Positions 63,663 to 64,000 of a stretch of 64,000 bases of DNA are shown piece by piece. The notes under the pieces are model-generated. The model saw only the letters and a list, made by a program, of their open reading frames with translations, searched no databases and was not told the origin of the DNA. A program made the position numbers and the translations under genes. Source of the stretch: Mauremys mutica (taxonomy: Eukaryota; Chordata; Testudines; Geoemydidae); assembly GCF_020497125.1 (NCBI RefSeq), contig NC_059093.1, positions 21,487,508 through 21,551,507 of the forward strand, in the 5' to 3' direction. How positions within the stretch are numbered: position 1 is the first letter of the stretch; each line of letters starts with the position of its first letter.

Positions 63663-64000
63663 TTTCACCCCTGCTGCTTTGCTCATGCCCAGCTGGCACG
63701 TGGCCCAGCCAGTCTCCCTGCACAAGTTACAGTCCTGAGCAGTGATGGCAAAGTGCCAATTGCATGGAAGCTCTGGGGGGGTGTCTGCTCCTAAAGCACC
63801 ATGGGGACTCTAAGATTCCCATCCACTGAGCTGCTGGATGAGGAAGGACTGGAGAGAAGGGTCCCATCAGCACAGAGGGAGGGACAAGGACAAGGACATG
63901 GAGGGGCAGTCAGTGCTGAGAGAGGTCAGTGATTTACACAAGACAGGGGACACTGGTTCTTGGAGGGGACAGGAGGTGAGGGCAGCTTGTTTACAATGAT
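63663..64000. other. no gene seen
   Basis: Ordinary sequence to the window end. Confidence 0.55.

Overview
This is vertebrate nuclear DNA, most likely from a turtle. The main clues are the Cry-type tRNA-derived SINEs (11713-12079, 54966-55058), CR1 LINE 3' ends, many hAT-type MITEs with perfect 8-bp target duplications, an SCAN-related Gmr1-type Ty3/gypsy element, and a U2-snRNA-specific non-LTR retrotransposon of the Utopia type, a lineage reported from turtles and crocodilians. I see no convincing host protein-coding gene. The long open frames outside transposons lie in minisatellites or CpG-rich repeats. The host genes visible here are small RNA genes: about 20 tRNA genes or tRNA remnants (Cys, Ser, Ala, Glu, Thr, Lys, Ile, Arg, Val, Leu), four SRP (7SL) RNA copies and one U2 snRNA locus.

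Layout. 1-4971: degenerate endogenous retrovirus material with a pol end, a broken env and an LTR that splits a tRNA-Ser(GCT) gene. 5000-14700: scattered tRNAs, MITEs, a CR1 tail, a G-rich minisatellite and a palindromic SINE nested in an LTR-like repeat. 14700-23400: duplicated tRNA-Thr/Lys/Ser units, a 1.7-kb minisatellite with a 44-bp period, and a MITE carrying a CpG-rich expansion. 23400-27200: the 7SL cluster, with a conserved upstream module and tandem repeats between copies. 27300-31050: duplicated tRNA-Ala units with tRNA-Ile. 31053-36904: a Gmr1-type element on the minus strand, with pol order protease-integrase-RT-RNase H. 36905-42250: minisatellites, a promoter-like patch and a large MITE-like repeat. 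42259-49241: a U2 snRNA gene, with octamer, PSE and 3' box, split by a nearly intact 6.36-kb Utopia-type element flanked by a 21-bp target duplication. 49242-55100: hAT remnant and a CpG-island promoter with two ZNF143-type sites. 55107-64000: a tRNA-Arg body with a UCA anticodon, a solo LTR, second copies of the Thr and Lys tRNA units, and decayed tRNA-Ser, -Leu and -Val genes.

How it fits together. The window behaves as a small-RNA gene hub that has grown by segmental duplication and has repeatedly been hit by mobile elements. Several of these break RNA genes directly: U2 by Utopia, tRNA-Ser by an ERV LTR, and tRNA-Ala by the gypsy element. Paralogous copies in the same window preserve empty sites for two MITE insertions, which gives the relative timing of duplication and transposition. 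All names come from reading sequence motifs; no database search was possible.
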